Part shown: piece by piece, positions 17,044-25,722 of the stretch
How positions within the stretch are numbered: position 1 is the first letter of the stretch
Layout of the letters: every line of letters begins with the position of its first letter
NCBI GenBank assembly: GCA_009773375.1
Contig: WRPH01000006.1
Span: forward strand, 124,001 to 188,000
DNA from: Paracoccaceae bacterium
GTDB lineage: Bacteria > Pseudomonadota > Alphaproteobacteria > Rhodobacterales > Rhodobacteraceae
DNA: 64,000 nucleotides
Direction of reading: 5' to 3'
Made by a program: the position numbers and the translations under genes
Notes under the pieces: generated by a model
What the model was told of the DNA's origin: nothing
The model's database searches: none
The model's input: only the letters and a program-made list of their open reading frames with translations

Positions 17044-18360
17044 ATGAACCTGAAGGCCAGTCTGGTGCTGGGCACCGCGTTTGCCGCCTTGGCGCTGCCC
17101 GCCATCGCGCAGGACTACGGCAAGTTTGACGGCTACACCCTGCGCGTCAAGCTGATCGGCGGCGCGCAATATGAACCGCTTTACGCAGAAATCCCGAAAT
17201 GGGAGGCGGCGACCGGTGCCAAGGTGGAAATCCTGTCGCGCAAGAACCACTTCGAGCTGGACAAGGAAATCAAGCAAGACATCGCGGCGGGCACGCTGGA
17301 TTGGTGCGTGGGGTCGAACCACACGTCATTCGCGCCGCAATATGGCGATATCTATGCCGATCTGACCGGGCTGATCGCGCCGGAAGTCATTGCTGATTTC
17401 GTGCCGTTGATGATCCAGCATTCCACCGTCAATGGCCGCCTTGTGCAGTTGCCCCGGCATTCGGATGTGTCAAACTTCTTCTACCAGAAATCGCTGTATG
17501 AAGATCAGGCCAACAAGGACGGCTTCAAGGCCAAGTATGGCTATGATCTGGCCCCGCCGGAAACCTGGGGTCAGGTGAAGGATCAGGCGATGTTCTTTGC
17601 CAATCCGCCGGATTTCTACGGCTTCCAGTTTGTCGGCAAGGACGAGGCGATCACCGGGCGGTTCTATGAGATGCTGGTGGCCGAGGGCGGCGCGATGTTC
17701 GATGACAAGATGGTGCCGACCTTCAACAGCGAGGCTGGCGTGAAGGCGCTGCAATTCTTTGTCGATCTGTATGCCGCCAAGGCGGTGCCTGCGGGTGTGC
17801 CGAACTACACCTGGGATGATACCGGGCTTGGCTTTGGCTCTGGCTCGGTGGCGATGGATCTGGATTGGGGCGGCTGGTCTTCCTACTTCAACGATCCGGC
17901 CAATTCCAAGGTGGCGGGCAATGTCGGGCTGATCCGCGCGCCGAAAGGATCTTCGGGCAAGCGCACCGGCTGGTCGGGCAGCCACAGCTTTTCCATCACC
18001 GAAGGCTGCGACAACAAACCCGCTGCCGCCTCGTTCCTGACCTTCCTGACCGGCTATGACAACCAGATGGTCGAAGCGCGCAAGGGCCTGCTGCCGACAC
18101 GCGCCAAGGTCTGGATCGATGCGATTGCCGAATTTGAAGCGGCCGGCAATGCGTTTTCCGCCGATGTGATGAAGACCTTCCAGGTCTCGATGTCGGAAGA
18201 TGCCTTCACGCCGCCGCTGATCGCGGAATGGATCGAGGTGTCGAACGTGCTGTGGCCGAAACTGCAGGCCGCCGTCGTCGGTGACATGACCGCGAAAGAG
18301 GCGCTGGACGCAGCCCAGGCGGACGCCGCCGCGATCATGCAAGACGCCGGTTACAACTGA
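17044..18360 (+). CDS. sugar ABC transporter substrate-binding protein
   Basis: The 438-residue lipid-free binding protein of the CUT1 sugar family has a Sec signal peptide (MNLKASLVLGTAFAALALPAIAQ, cut after about residue 22). The mature protein shows the family pattern: WEAATGAKVEILS near the start, VPNYTWDDTGLGFGSGSVAMDLDW mid-way, and a C-terminal AFTPPLIAEWIEVSNVLWPKLQAAVVG. It captures the sugar in the periplasm for the two permeases downstream. GGGAGGAGAG precedes the chosen ATG at 17044; a frame-open ATG at 17005 would add residues ahead of the signal peptide. A stable hairpin follows the gene. Confidence 0.93.
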   Translation: MNLKASLVLGTAFAALALPAIAQDYGKFDGYTLRVKLIGGAQYEPLYAEIPKWEAATGAKVEILSRKNHFELDKEIKQDIAAGTLDWCVGSNHTSFAPQYGDIYADLTGLIAPEVIADFVPLMIQHSTVNGRLVQLPRHSDVSNFFYQKSLYEDQANKDGFKAKYGYDLAPPETWGQVKDQAMFFANPPDFYGFQFVGKDEAITGRFYEMLVAEGGAMFDDKMVPTFNSEAGVKALQFFVDLYAAKAVPAGVPNYTWDDTGLGFGSGSVAMDLDWGGWSSYFNDPANSKVAGNVGLIRAPKGSSGKRTGWSGSHSFSITEGCDNKPAAASFLTFLTGYDNQMVEARKGLLPTRAKVWIDAIAEFEAAGNAFSADVMKTFQVSMSEDAFTPPLIAEWIEVSNVLWPKLQAAVVGDMTAKEALDAAQADAAAIMQDAGYN

Positions 18361-18373
18361 CCCTTCCCCCTTT

Positions 18374-18402
18374 GGGCGCGGCAACTTTGGTTTGCCGCGC
18401 CC
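18374..18402 (+). promoter_or_regulatory. intercistronic hairpin after the binding-protein gene
   Basis: The arms GGGCGCGGCAA (18374-18384) and TTGCCGCGCCC (18392-18402) pair perfectly over 11 bases with a 7-base loop. The following sequence, GCTTTCC, is not a clear U-tract. In ABC sugar operons such a hairpin between the binding-protein gene and the permeases commonly stabilises the upstream message or partly stops transcription, giving more binding protein than membrane protein. That role is inferred here. Confidence 0.7.
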
Positions 18403-18424
18403 GCTTTCCGATCTGGAGCCGCCG

Positions 18425-19336
18425 ATGATCCGCGCCCTGACCACCAAGCGTCCCGAAATGACCCCGTTTCTGCTGCTGACCCCGGCGTTGATCACCATGC
18501 TTTTCGTGGTGGCGCTGCCTTTGGTGTTTTCGCTCTGGACCAGCCTGACCCCGTATCAGTTGACCAAACCGCAGACGATCTACAGCTTTGTCGGCCTGCG
18601 CAACTACACGCGGCTGTTGACCGATCCGGGGTTCTGGATTCCGTTTGGCCGCACCGTACTGTTCCTGACCATCGCGCTGAACCTGGAGTTCGCCTTTGGT
18701 CTGGGCATCGCGCTGCTGATCAACAAGATCACCTGGGGCCAGCGTGGCTTGCGCACCATCATGATGTTTCCAATGATGTTTTCGCCCATTCTTGTCGGCT
18801 TTCAGTTCAAGTTCATCTTCAACGACAATATCGGCATTCTGAACAACGCGCTACAATCGCTGGGGCTGACCGATCAGGCGATTCCGTGGCTGGTGGATGC
18901 CAAGCTGGCGATGTTTTCGCTGCTGTTTGCCGAAATCTGGATGAGCACGTCGGTGTTTGCGATCTTGTTGCTGGCCGGTCTGTTCGCGATGCCGCGCGAC
19001 CCGCTGGAAGCGGCCAAGGTGGATGGCTGCAACGCGTTTCAGACCTTTCGCCACATCACCCTGCCGTTCCTGATGCCGTTTGCCTATATCGCGATGACCA
19101 TCCGCAGCCTTGATGTCGCCCGCGCCTATGACATCGTGAAAGTGATGACCGGCGGCGGGCCAGCCGGGCGGACCGAACTGCTTTGGACAATGATCGCCCG
19201 CACCGGCTATGAAAACGCCAAGATGGGGCAGGCCAATGCGATGGCCTATATCTCGACGGTGCTGTCGATCCTGTTCACCTGGTATTTCTACCGCAAACTG
19301 ATCGCCGCGCGGCGGTTCATGGGGGGCGTGCAATGA
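18425..19336 (+). CDS. sugar ABC transporter permease, MalF/UgpA-like
   Basis: The 303-residue inner-membrane protein has six helices beginning with FLLLTPALITMLFVVALPLVFSLWTSL. The ATPase-contact EAA loop reads EAAKVDGCNAFQTFRHITLP. It pairs with the next permease to form the CUT1 sugar channel. I chose the ATG at 18425 because GGAG lies 7 bases upstream; an earlier frame-open ATG at 18392 falls inside the hairpin region. It overlaps the next gene as ATGA. Confidence 0.93.
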   Translation: MIRALTTKRPEMTPFLLLTPALITMLFVVALPLVFSLWTSLTPYQLTKPQTIYSFVGLRNYTRLLTDPGFWIPFGRTVLFLTIALNLEFAFGLGIALLINKITWGQRGLRTIMMFPMMFSPILVGFQFKFIFNDNIGILNNALQSLGLTDQAIPWLVDAKLAMFSLLFAEIWMSTSVFAILLLAGLFAMPRDPLEAAKVDGCNAFQTFRHITLPFLMPFAYIAMTIRSLDVARAYDIVKVMTGGGPAGRTELLWTMIARTGYENAKMGQANAMAYISTVLSILFTWYFYRKLIAARRFMGGVQ

Positions 19337-20202
19337 GTGCTGTCGTCGAAAGCCGCGCCTCGAAACGCGCCAAATCGGTGGCGCTGTGGATCGCCACCTT
19401 CGCGCTGATGCTGGTGATGTGCCTGCCGGGGCTGTGGGTGATGCTGTCGGGGTTCCGCCCCAACCGCGAGATCCTGGCCAAGCCGCCGGTCTGGCTGCCC
19501 GAGGCGCTGACGCTGGATAATTTCGGCAAGATCTTCGGTTGGGGGGCAGAGCAGATCGCCATTCCGGTGCCGGCCTATTTCACAAATTCGCTGATCATCG
19601 CGCTGACCTCGACGCTGATCGCGCTGGCGATCGGCATGGCGGGCGGCTACGCCTTTGCCCGCTTTCGCTTTCGCTTCAAGGGCGGGCTGTTTCTGGGGCT
19701 GATGCTGTTTCGCGCGGTGCCTGGGGTGGCGTTGTCGCTGCCGGTGTTCATGCTGTGGAGCAAGCTGGGCCTGATCGACACCAAGGCCGGGTTGATCATC
19801 GTTTACGTCAGCCTGAACGTTCCATTCACCATCTGGCTGATCGACGGGTTTTTCCGGCAGATCCCGCTTTCGCTTTCCGAAGCGGCGCAGGTCGATGGCT
19901 GCACCCGCTGGCAGGCGTTCTGGAAGATCGAGTTCCCGCTGGCCCGATCCGGCATCGCCTCGGCGGGGGTGTTCGCCTTTCTGACCTCGTGGAACGAATT
20001 CGCGCTGGCCAGCCAGCTGACCCGATCCACCGACAGCAAGACCCTGCCCGTGGGCCTGCTGGATTTTACCGCGCAGTTCACCATCGACTGGGCAGGCATG
20101 TGCGCGATGGCGGTGATCATCATCGTCCCGGCGCTGATCCTGACCTTCGTTGTGCAGAAACACCTGATTGCCGGACTGACCTTCGGCGGCGTGAAAGGAT
20201 AA
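19333..20202 (+). CDS. sugar ABC transporter permease, MalG/UgpE-like
   Basis: The 289-residue partner permease has the CUT1 N-terminal helix ATFALMLVMCLPGLWVMLSGF, the long periplasmic loop before SLIIALTSTLIALAIG, and the EAA loop EAAQVDGCTRWQAFWKIEFP. It completes the heterodimeric channel. The stop codon is followed after 3 bases by the ATPase gene. The transported sugar is likely the substrate of the downstream lactonase/dehydratase genes. Confidence 0.93.
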   Translation: MSAVVESRASKRAKSVALWIATFALMLVMCLPGLWVMLSGFRPNREILAKPPVWLPEALTLDNFGKIFGWGAEQIAIPVPAYFTNSLIIALTSTLIALAIGMAGGYAFARFRFRFKGGLFLGLMLFRAVPGVALSLPVFMLWSKLGLIDTKAGLIIVYVSLNVPFTIWLIDGFFRQIPLSLSEAAQVDGCTRWQAFWKIEFPLARSGIASAGVFAFLTSWNEFALASQLTRSTDSKTLPVGLLDFTAQFTIDWAGMCAMAVIIIVPALILTFVVQKHLIAGLTFGGVKG

Positions 20203-20205
20203 GAC

Positions 20206-21300
20206 ATGGCAGCGATCACGCTGGAAAAAGTGGTCAAGAAATACGGCGCGCTGGGGGTGGTGCATGGCATCGATCTGACCATAGCGCATGAAGAATTCGT
20301 GGTGCTGGTCGGGCCTTCGGGCTGCGGCAAATCCACCACGCTGCGGATGATCGCCGGGCTGGAGGATATCACCGGCGGGCTGGTGAAAATCGGCGGGCAG
20401 GTGGTGAACGATCTGCCGCCGCGCAAGCGCAACATCAGCATGGTGTTCCAGAATTACGCGCTTTACCCGCATATGAACGTGCGCGACAATCTGGGGTTCG
20501 GGCTGAAAATCGCCGGGCAATCGCCTGCCGAGATCAGCAAGCGGGTCGGCGAGGCTGCCGAGATTTTGGGCCTGACACCGTTGCTGGATCGCACGCCTGC
20601 GGAATTGTCGGGCGGTCAGCGCCAGCGCGTCGCCATGGGCCGCGCCATTGTGCGCAACCCCGATGCCTTCCTGTTTGACGAGCCGTTATCCAACCTTGAT
20701 GCCAAATTGCGCGGCCAGATGCGGGCCGAAATAAAGAAGCTGCACCAGAAGGTGCGCACGACGGTGGTCTATGTGACGCATGATCAGGTCGAGGCGATGA
20801 CGCTGGCCGACCGCATCGTGGTGATGAAAGACGGCCATATCGAACAGGTCGGCACGCCGATGCAGGTGTTCAACCATCCGGCGACGACCTTTGTTGCCAC
20901 CTTCATCGGCAGCCCACCGATGAACCTGTTGCCCGCCACGATTTCGGGCGGCGCGGTGCGGCTGGCCGATGGCACGGCGGTGCCGGTGCCGGACCGGCTG
21001 ACAGGCCATGTGCGCGATGGCATGGCGGTGCTGCTGGGCATCCGGCCCGACGACATCTCTCCGGTCGGGCATGGGCTGAGCCAGGATGGGCCGGGGGCGG
21101 AAGTGGCCCTGACCGTCGATCTGGCCGAGCCTTTGGGGATGGAAAGCCTGATCTACACCCGTCTGGCCGGGCAAGAGGTGCAGGCCAAACTGTATGGCCC
21201 GCGCATCGTGGCACCGGGTGAGGTGCTGACCTTCCGGCTGGCGCTGGATCGCGCGCATCTGTTCGATGCCGCGACCGGCAAAACGGTGAGGGCGCTGTAA
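20206..21300 (+). CDS. sugar ABC transporter ATP-binding protein, UgpC/MsmK-like
   Basis: This 364-residue ATPase has Walker A GPSGCGKST, Q-loop VFQNYALYPHM, signature LSGGQRQRVAMGRA, Walker B AFLFDEPLSNLD and switch VTHDQVEA. The C-terminal third is the regulatory TOBE/OB region (LLGIRPDDISP). It energises the sugar importer. Its TAA stop overlaps the ATG of the enolase-family gene as TAATG, so transport and catabolic genes form one operon. Confidence 0.95.
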   Translation: MAAITLEKVVKKYGALGVVHGIDLTIAHEEFVVLVGPSGCGKSTTLRMIAGLEDITGGLVKIGGQVVNDLPPRKRNISMVFQNYALYPHMNVRDNLGFGLKIAGQSPAEISKRVGEAAEILGLTPLLDRTPAELSGGQRQRVAMGRAIVRNPDAFLFDEPLSNLDAKLRGQMRAEIKKLHQKVRTTVVYVTHDQVEAMTLADRIVVMKDGHIEQVGTPMQVFNHPATTFVATFIGSPPMNLLPATISGGAVRLADGTAVPVPDRLTGHVRDGMAVLLGIRPDDISPVGHGLSQDGPGAEVALTVDLAEPLGMESLIYTRLAGQEVQAKLYGPRIVAPGEVLTFRLALDRAHLFDAATGKTVRAL

Positions 21301-22412
21301 TGGCCAAGATTGCCCGCGTTGAAATTCGCATGGTCGATCTGGTGCCGATGGTAAAGCGCACCGATGCGATTCAGGCTTTCATCAGTCAGGAAACCCCGTT
21401 GGTGACGATCACTGATGCCGATGGCGCGGTGGGGGTGGGCTACAGCTATACCATCGGCACCGGCGGACCTGCGGTGATCAGCCTGCTGCGCGAAACGCTG
21501 GTGCCGCGCCTGTTGGGCCGCGAGGCGGAGGAGATCGAAGCGATCTGGCGCGACCTGATGTTTGCCACCCACGCCACGGCGGTAGGGGCTGTCACCTCGC
21601 TGGCACTGGCTGCGGTTGACACCGCGCTGTGGGATCTGCGCTGTAAACGCGCGGGTCTGCCGCTGTGGCGGCTGGCTGGGGGGGCGAAACCGGCCATTCC
21701 GCTCTATTCCACCGAGGGTGGCTGGCTGCATATCGAAACCGCAGCGCTGGTCGAGGATGCGATCCGCGTCAAGGAACAGGGCTTTGCCGGATCGAAGGTC
21801 AAGGTCGGCAAGCCACATCTGGCGCAGGACCGGGCGCGGCTGGCGGCGGTGCGTGCGGCGGTGGGCGACGATTTTCGGCTGATGGTCGATGCCAACCAAT
21901 CTTTCGCCTGGCACGAGGCGCTGTTGCGCGCACAGATGCTGGCCGATGTCGGCATCACCTGGTTCGAAGAACCGATGCCCGCCGATGATCTGGCAGGCCA
22001 CACCCGGCTTGCCGCGCAAAGCCGGGTGCCGATTGCGGTGGGTGAAAGCCTGTATTCCCCCGGCCAGTTCGCCGATTACCTGCGTGCGGGGGCGTGCAGC
22101 ATCGTGCAGGTCGATGTGGCGCGGGTGGGCGGCATCACGCCCTGGCTGAAGGTGGCGCATATGGCCGAGGCGATGAACATCGCCGTCTGCCCGCATTTTC
22201 TGATGGAGCTGCACGTCAGCCTTGTCTGCGCCATTCCGAATTCGTGGATGCTGGAGTATATTCCGCAACTGGACCCCATCACCGAAACCCGGCTGGATAT
22301 CCGCGCAGGTCTGGCGCATCCGCCGCAGACCGCGGGCTTGGGTATCAGCTGGGATCATGCCGCGATTGCGGCGCAGACCATTGCAGGCAGCCATTCAGAC
22401 CACAGGGGGTAG
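21300..22412 (+). CDS. enolase-superfamily sugar-acid dehydratase (mandelate racemase group)
   Basis: The 370-residue enzyme has the muconate-lactonising/mandelate racemase barrel. The first base motif is Lys-Val-Lys in GSKVKVG; metal ligands are Asp in LMVDANQ, Glu in WFEEP and Glu in AVGESL; the second base pair is Asp in VDVARVGG and His in CPHFLMELH. This set fits an aldonate dehydratase that converts a sugar acid to its 2-keto-3-deoxy form. It follows the ATPase with a 1-base overlap. The specificity (fuconate, rhamnonate, galactonate and others) cannot be set from sequence. A separate UxaA-type dehydratase lies two kilobases downstream. Confidence 0.9.
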   Translation: MAKIARVEIRMVDLVPMVKRTDAIQAFISQETPLVTITDADGAVGVGYSYTIGTGGPAVISLLRETLVPRLLGREAEEIEAIWRDLMFATHATAVGAVTSLALAAVDTALWDLRCKRAGLPLWRLAGGAKPAIPLYSTEGGWLHIETAALVEDAIRVKEQGFAGSKVKVGKPHLAQDRARLAAVRAAVGDDFRLMVDANQSFAWHEALLRAQMLADVGITWFEEPMPADDLAGHTRLAAQSRVPIAVGESLYSPGQFADYLRAGACSIVQVDVARVGGITPWLKVAHMAEAMNIAVCPHFLMELHVSLVCAIPNSWMLEYIPQLDPITETRLDIRAGLAHPPQTAGLGISWDHAAIAAQTIAGSHSDHRG

Positions 22413-22415
22413 ACG

Positions 22416-22745
22416 ATGCAGCGCATGGGAATGGTGATCGGGCTGAAACCCGAGAAAATCGCGGAATACAAACAGTTGCATGCCGCCGTCTGGCCAGAGG
22501 TGCTGGCCCGGATCAGTGCCTGCAACATCCACAACTACTCGATCTTTCTGAAAGAGCCGGAAAACCTGCTGTTCGGCTATTGGGAATATCGCGGCTGCGA
22601 TTTCGCCGCCGATGCCGCCCTGATGGCCGCCGACCCGAAAACGCAGGACTGGTGGGCGGTCTGCATGCCGTGTCAGGAACCGCTGGCGACCCGTGTGCAA
22701 GGCGAATGGTGGGCGATGATGCCCGAGGTGTTTCACCATGACTGA
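22416..22745 (+). CDS. L-rhamnose/L-fucose-type mutarotase (COG3254)
   Basis: The 109-residue protein matches the rhamnose mutarotase family: RMGMVIGLKPEKIAEYKQLH at the start, then WPEVLARISACNIHNYSIFL with the His and Tyr of the active site, and the Trp-rich WWAVCMPCQ near the end. It interconverts alpha and beta pyranose anomers of a sugar, normally a 6-deoxyhexose. Its presence in the operon is the best clue that the imported sugar is L-rhamnose, L-fucose or a relative. It overlaps the RraA gene by 8 bases. Confidence 0.9.
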   Translation: MQRMGMVIGLKPEKIAEYKQLHAAVWPEVLARISACNIHNYSIFLKEPENLLFGYWEYRGCDFAADAALMAADPKTQDWWAVCMPCQEPLATRVQGEWWAMMPEVFHHD

Positions 22746-23382
22746 TGCGGCGGCGCTGCAAGGCTGCTATACCTCGGTGGTGCATGATGTGCTGCGGGCG
22801 ATGGGTCTGCGCAACTTTACCCTGCCACAGCGGTTGCGGCCGCTGAACCCCGAGGGCGTGCTGACCGGCCCCGCCTTTACCGTTGAAGGCCGGATGGATG
22901 AAACCGCCGATCCGCATGAAACCCTGCTGGCCTGGACCGGGCTGTTATCGCAGGCCAAGCCCGGCCATATCTGGGCCGCGCAACCGCACAATCATATCGT
23001 GGCGCAGATGGGCGAGCTTTCTGCCGAAACGCTGCAGCGCAAGGGCGTGCTGGGCTGCGTGGTCGATGGCGGCTTGCGCGACACCAACTTTATCCTGCGG
23101 CTGGGCTTTGCCTGCTGGGGGGCGTTTCACACCCCGCGCGATGTCGTGGGCTGCTGGTTGCCTACCGCCACCGAAGTGCCGATCCTGATCGACGATGTCC
23201 GCATCCGCCCCGGCGACTGGCTGCATGGCGACCGCGACGGCATGGTGTGCATCCCGACTGAGCGGCTGGCCGAGGTTTCCGAACGCGCCGTGGCCGCGAT
23301 GACAACGGAAAGTCTTGTGCGGCGCGCAATTTTGGATGGAATGGATCCACAACAGGCTTACCTTGCACATGGGAAATTCTGA
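22738..23382 (+). CDS. RraA-family protein, candidate keto-acid aldolase
   Basis: The 214-residue protein belongs to the RraA/HMG-aldolase family, shown by VVDGGLRDTNFI, where the Arg-Asp pair binds substrate and metal, and by GDWLHGDRDGMVCIP. Many members are class II pyruvate aldolases or oxaloacetate decarboxylases; the name RraA refers to an RNase E inhibitor that shares only the fold. In this operon, cleavage of a 2-keto-3-deoxy sugar acid is a reasonable guess, since no other aldolase is present. It overlaps the SAF gene as TGATG. Confidence 0.88.
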   Translation: MTDAAALQGCYTSVVHDVLRAMGLRNFTLPQRLRPLNPEGVLTGPAFTVEGRMDETADPHETLLAWTGLLSQAKPGHIWAAQPHNHIVAQMGELSAETLQRKGVLGCVVDGGLRDTNFILRLGFACWGAFHTPRDVVGCWLPTATEVPILIDDVRIRPGDWLHGDRDGMVCIPTERLAEVSERAVAAMTTESLVRRAILDGMDPQQAYLAHGKF

Positions 23383-23681
23383 TGCTGACAGACCCCCGGC
23401 TTTTGCTGCTTGCCCCCGGTGACAGCGTGTTCGTGCTGCGCGACCAGATCGACGCCGGTGAAACCGTCTGGGTCGCAGGCGTCGCCGTGGCTTTCCCCAC
23501 CCGACTGGGGCTGGGCCACAAGATCGCCCGCATCGCGGTAGCGGCGGGGGACAGGGTGATCAAATACGGCGCGCCGATTGGTCGGGCCACACAGGCGATT
23601 GCACAAGGCGACCATGTGCATCTGCATAACCTCACGTCGGATTACACCCCGACCTATGCGCTTGATAAAGGTGACGCATGA
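23382..23681 (+). CDS. UxaA small (SAF) subunit
   Basis: The 99-residue protein is the SAF-domain half of altronate/galactarate dehydratases, here encoded separately. Family phrases are LLLLAPGDSVFVLRDQIDAGE, IARIAVAAGDRVIKYGAPIGRA, and the metal-linked GDHVHLHNL near the C terminus. It should associate with the large subunit encoded immediately downstream with a 4-base overlap. The two-gene layout matches that of the split UxaA in the Campylobacter fucose locus. Confidence 0.9.
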   Translation: MLTDPRLLLLAPGDSVFVLRDQIDAGETVWVAGVAVAFPTRLGLGHKIARIAVAAGDRVIKYGAPIGRATQAIAQGDHVHLHNLTSDYTPTYALDKGDA

Positions 23682-24862
23682 AAGGCTGGCTTCGCTCTGA
23701 TGGCCGCAAAGGCATCCGCAACGTGGTGGCGGTGGCCTATCTGGTGGAATGCGCCCACCATGTCGCGCGCGAGATTGCCGGCGTGGACCGCGACGGCGCG
23801 CATGTGATCGGCTTTCCCGGCTGCTTCCCCAACCCCTACGCGCAAAAGATGATGGAGCGGCTTTGCACGCATCCGAACGTCGGCGCGGTGCTGATCGTGT
23901 CTTTGGGTTGCGAAAGCTTCAACCGCTTTCAGCTGGATCAGGTGGTGGCGGCAACCGGGCGGCCAGTGAAAACGCTGGTGATCCAGAACACCGGCGGCAC
24001 AAGGTCCAGCATCGCGGCGGGGCGGGATTGGGTGCGCGCGCAGGTGGCGGAACTGGCCACAGCGCCACAGGTTCCGATGGCGGTTTCCGAACTGGTGGTC
24101 GGCACCGTCTGCGGCGGCTCGGACGGCACCTCGGGCATCACCGGCAACCCGGCGGCGGGCATCGCCTTTGACAAGCTGGTCGCCGCCGGAGCCGCCTGCA
24201 TCTTTGAGGAAACCGGCGAGTTGATCGGCTGCGAAGGCATCATGGCCGACCGCGCCGCCACCCCGCAACTGGCGCATGAACTGCGCGCCAGCGTCGAAAA
24301 GGCAGCGCGCTATTACGCCACGCTGGGCTATGGCAGCTTCGCCAGCGGCAATGCTGATGGCGGCCTGACCACCATCGAGGAAAAGTCGCTGGGGGCTTAC
24401 ATGAAATCCGGCCAAAGCCCGATTTCCGGCCTGATCAAACCGGGGGACATTCCGCCCAAAGGCGGGCTTTACCTGATGGATGTGGTGCCGGATGGCGAGG
24501 TCCGCTTTGGCTTTCCCAACATCAGCGACAACGCCGAGATCGTAGAGATGATGGCAAGCGGCGCACATTGCACGCTGTTTGTCACCGGGCGCGGCTCTGT
24601 CGTTGGCTCGGCGATTTCGCCGGTGATCAAGATCGCCGCCAACCCGCATATGTATGCCCGGCTGTCGGAAGATATGGATGTGAACGCGGGCCGGGTGCTG
24701 GAAGGGGCCGCCACGCTGGAACAGGTCGGGCAGGAAATCTTTGATCTGGTCTGCGGTCTGGCGGAAGGCGGGCGCAGCAAATCGGAAGAATTGGGGCATC
24801 AGGAATTCATCCTGACCTACAAGACGTTTGAGCCGATCGGGCCAGCCTGCCTGCCCGTCTGA
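23678..24862 (+). CDS. UxaA-family dehydratase large subunit
   Basis: The 394-residue protein corresponds to the C-terminal part of altronate dehydratase: GWLRSDGRKGIRNVVAVAYLVECA at the start, IGFPGCFPNPYAQKM and LIVSLGCESFN with conserved Cys, and GTVCGGSDGTSGITGNPAAG in the middle, followed by VTGRGSVVGSAISPVIKI. The enzyme removes water from a sugar acid using a metal centre. With the SAF subunit it provides a second dehydratase in the same operon as the enolase-family enzyme, so the two may act on different acids or different isomers. Confidence 0.92.
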   Translation: MKGWLRSDGRKGIRNVVAVAYLVECAHHVAREIAGVDRDGAHVIGFPGCFPNPYAQKMMERLCTHPNVGAVLIVSLGCESFNRFQLDQVVAATGRPVKTLVIQNTGGTRSSIAAGRDWVRAQVAELATAPQVPMAVSELVVGTVCGGSDGTSGITGNPAAGIAFDKLVAAGAACIFEETGELIGCEGIMADRAATPQLAHELRASVEKAARYYATLGYGSFASGNADGGLTTIEEKSLGAYMKSGQSPISGLIKPGDIPPKGGLYLMDVVPDGEVRFGFPNISDNAEIVEMMASGAHCTLFVTGRGSVVGSAISPVIKIAANPHMYARLSEDMDVNAGRVLEGAATLEQVGQEIFDLVCGLAEGGRSKSEELGHQEFILTYKTFEPIGPACLPV

Positions 24863-24882
24863 CCACCAGCTTAGGAGCAGCC

Positions 24883-25722
24883 ATGCAGTTCATCGACACT
24901 CATCAGCACCTGATCTACCGCGACCGCTGCGGCTATGGCTGGACGCAGGATATTCCCGCTCTGGCCACCGGGGATTTTACCACCGCAGATTATGCCGCGC
25001 TGACGGCGGGCAAGGGCGTTTCGGGGTCGGTGTTCATGGAAACCGGGGTGGATGACGGCGATTACCAGACCGAGGCGCGCTTTGTCGCCGGGTTGATCGG
25101 GCAAGGCGGCATGCTGGGCCAGATCGCCTCGTGCCGCCCGGAAACCGATGCAGGGTTTGACGCTTGGCTGGCGGAATGCGCGGGTTTGCAGGTGAAGGGC
25201 TTTCGCCGCATCCTGCATGTGGTGCCGGATGATGTGTCGCAAAGCGCGGTGTTCCGCCGCAATCTGCGCAAGATCGGCCAAGCCGGGCTGGCGTTTGATC
25301 TGTGCTTTCTGGCACGGCAACTGCCGCTGGCCGCCGATCTGGCGCGGGCCTGCGATGATCAGATTCTGGTGCTGGATCATTGCGGCGTGCCCGACATTGC
25401 GGGCGGTGGCTTTGCCGGCTGGGCGGCGGGGATTGATGCGCTGGCCGCGCTGCCGCATCTGCGGGTGAAACTGTCGGGCATCACCGCCTATTGCGCACCG
25501 GGCACCGTCCATCTGGCAACGCTGCGGCCTTACGTTGATCACATCCTGCACCGCTTTGGCCCCGACCGCATGCTGTGGGGCGGCGATTGGCCGGTGGTCA
25601 ATCTGGGCAGCGGCCTGCCGGGGTGGATCGACCTGACTCGCGCGCTGCTGGCGGGGCTTTCCCCCGCCGAGCAGGCCGCAATTGCCAGCGGCACCGCCCG
25701 CGCGGTTTATCGGCTGGACTGA
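24883..25722 (+). CDS. amidohydrolase-family sugar lactonase (COG3618)
   Basis: The 279-residue TIM-barrel hydrolase starts IDTHQHLIYRDRCGYGWTQD, containing the His-x-His metal site and the Tyr-Trp phrase typical of fuconolactonase-like enzymes. Later come VKGFRRILH, LDHCGVPD and the metal Asp in RMLWGGDWPV. It opens a sugar 1,4- or 1,5-lactone to the acid, the step between sugar dehydrogenase and dehydratase. AGGAGCAGCC precedes the ATG. It ends the plus-strand operon and abuts the convergent aldehyde dehydrogenase gene with no spacer. Confidence 0.9.
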   Translation: MQFIDTHQHLIYRDRCGYGWTQDIPALATGDFTTADYAALTAGKGVSGSVFMETGVDDGDYQTEARFVAGLIGQGGMLGQIASCRPETDAGFDAWLAECAGLQVKGFRRILHVVPDDVSQSAVFRRNLRKIGQAGLAFDLCFLARQLPLAADLARACDDQILVLDHCGVPDIAGGGFAGWAAGIDALAALPHLRVKLSGITAYCAPGTVHLATLRPYVDHILHRFGPDRMLWGGDWPVVNLGSGLPGWIDLTRALLAGLSPAEQAAIASGTARAVYRLD

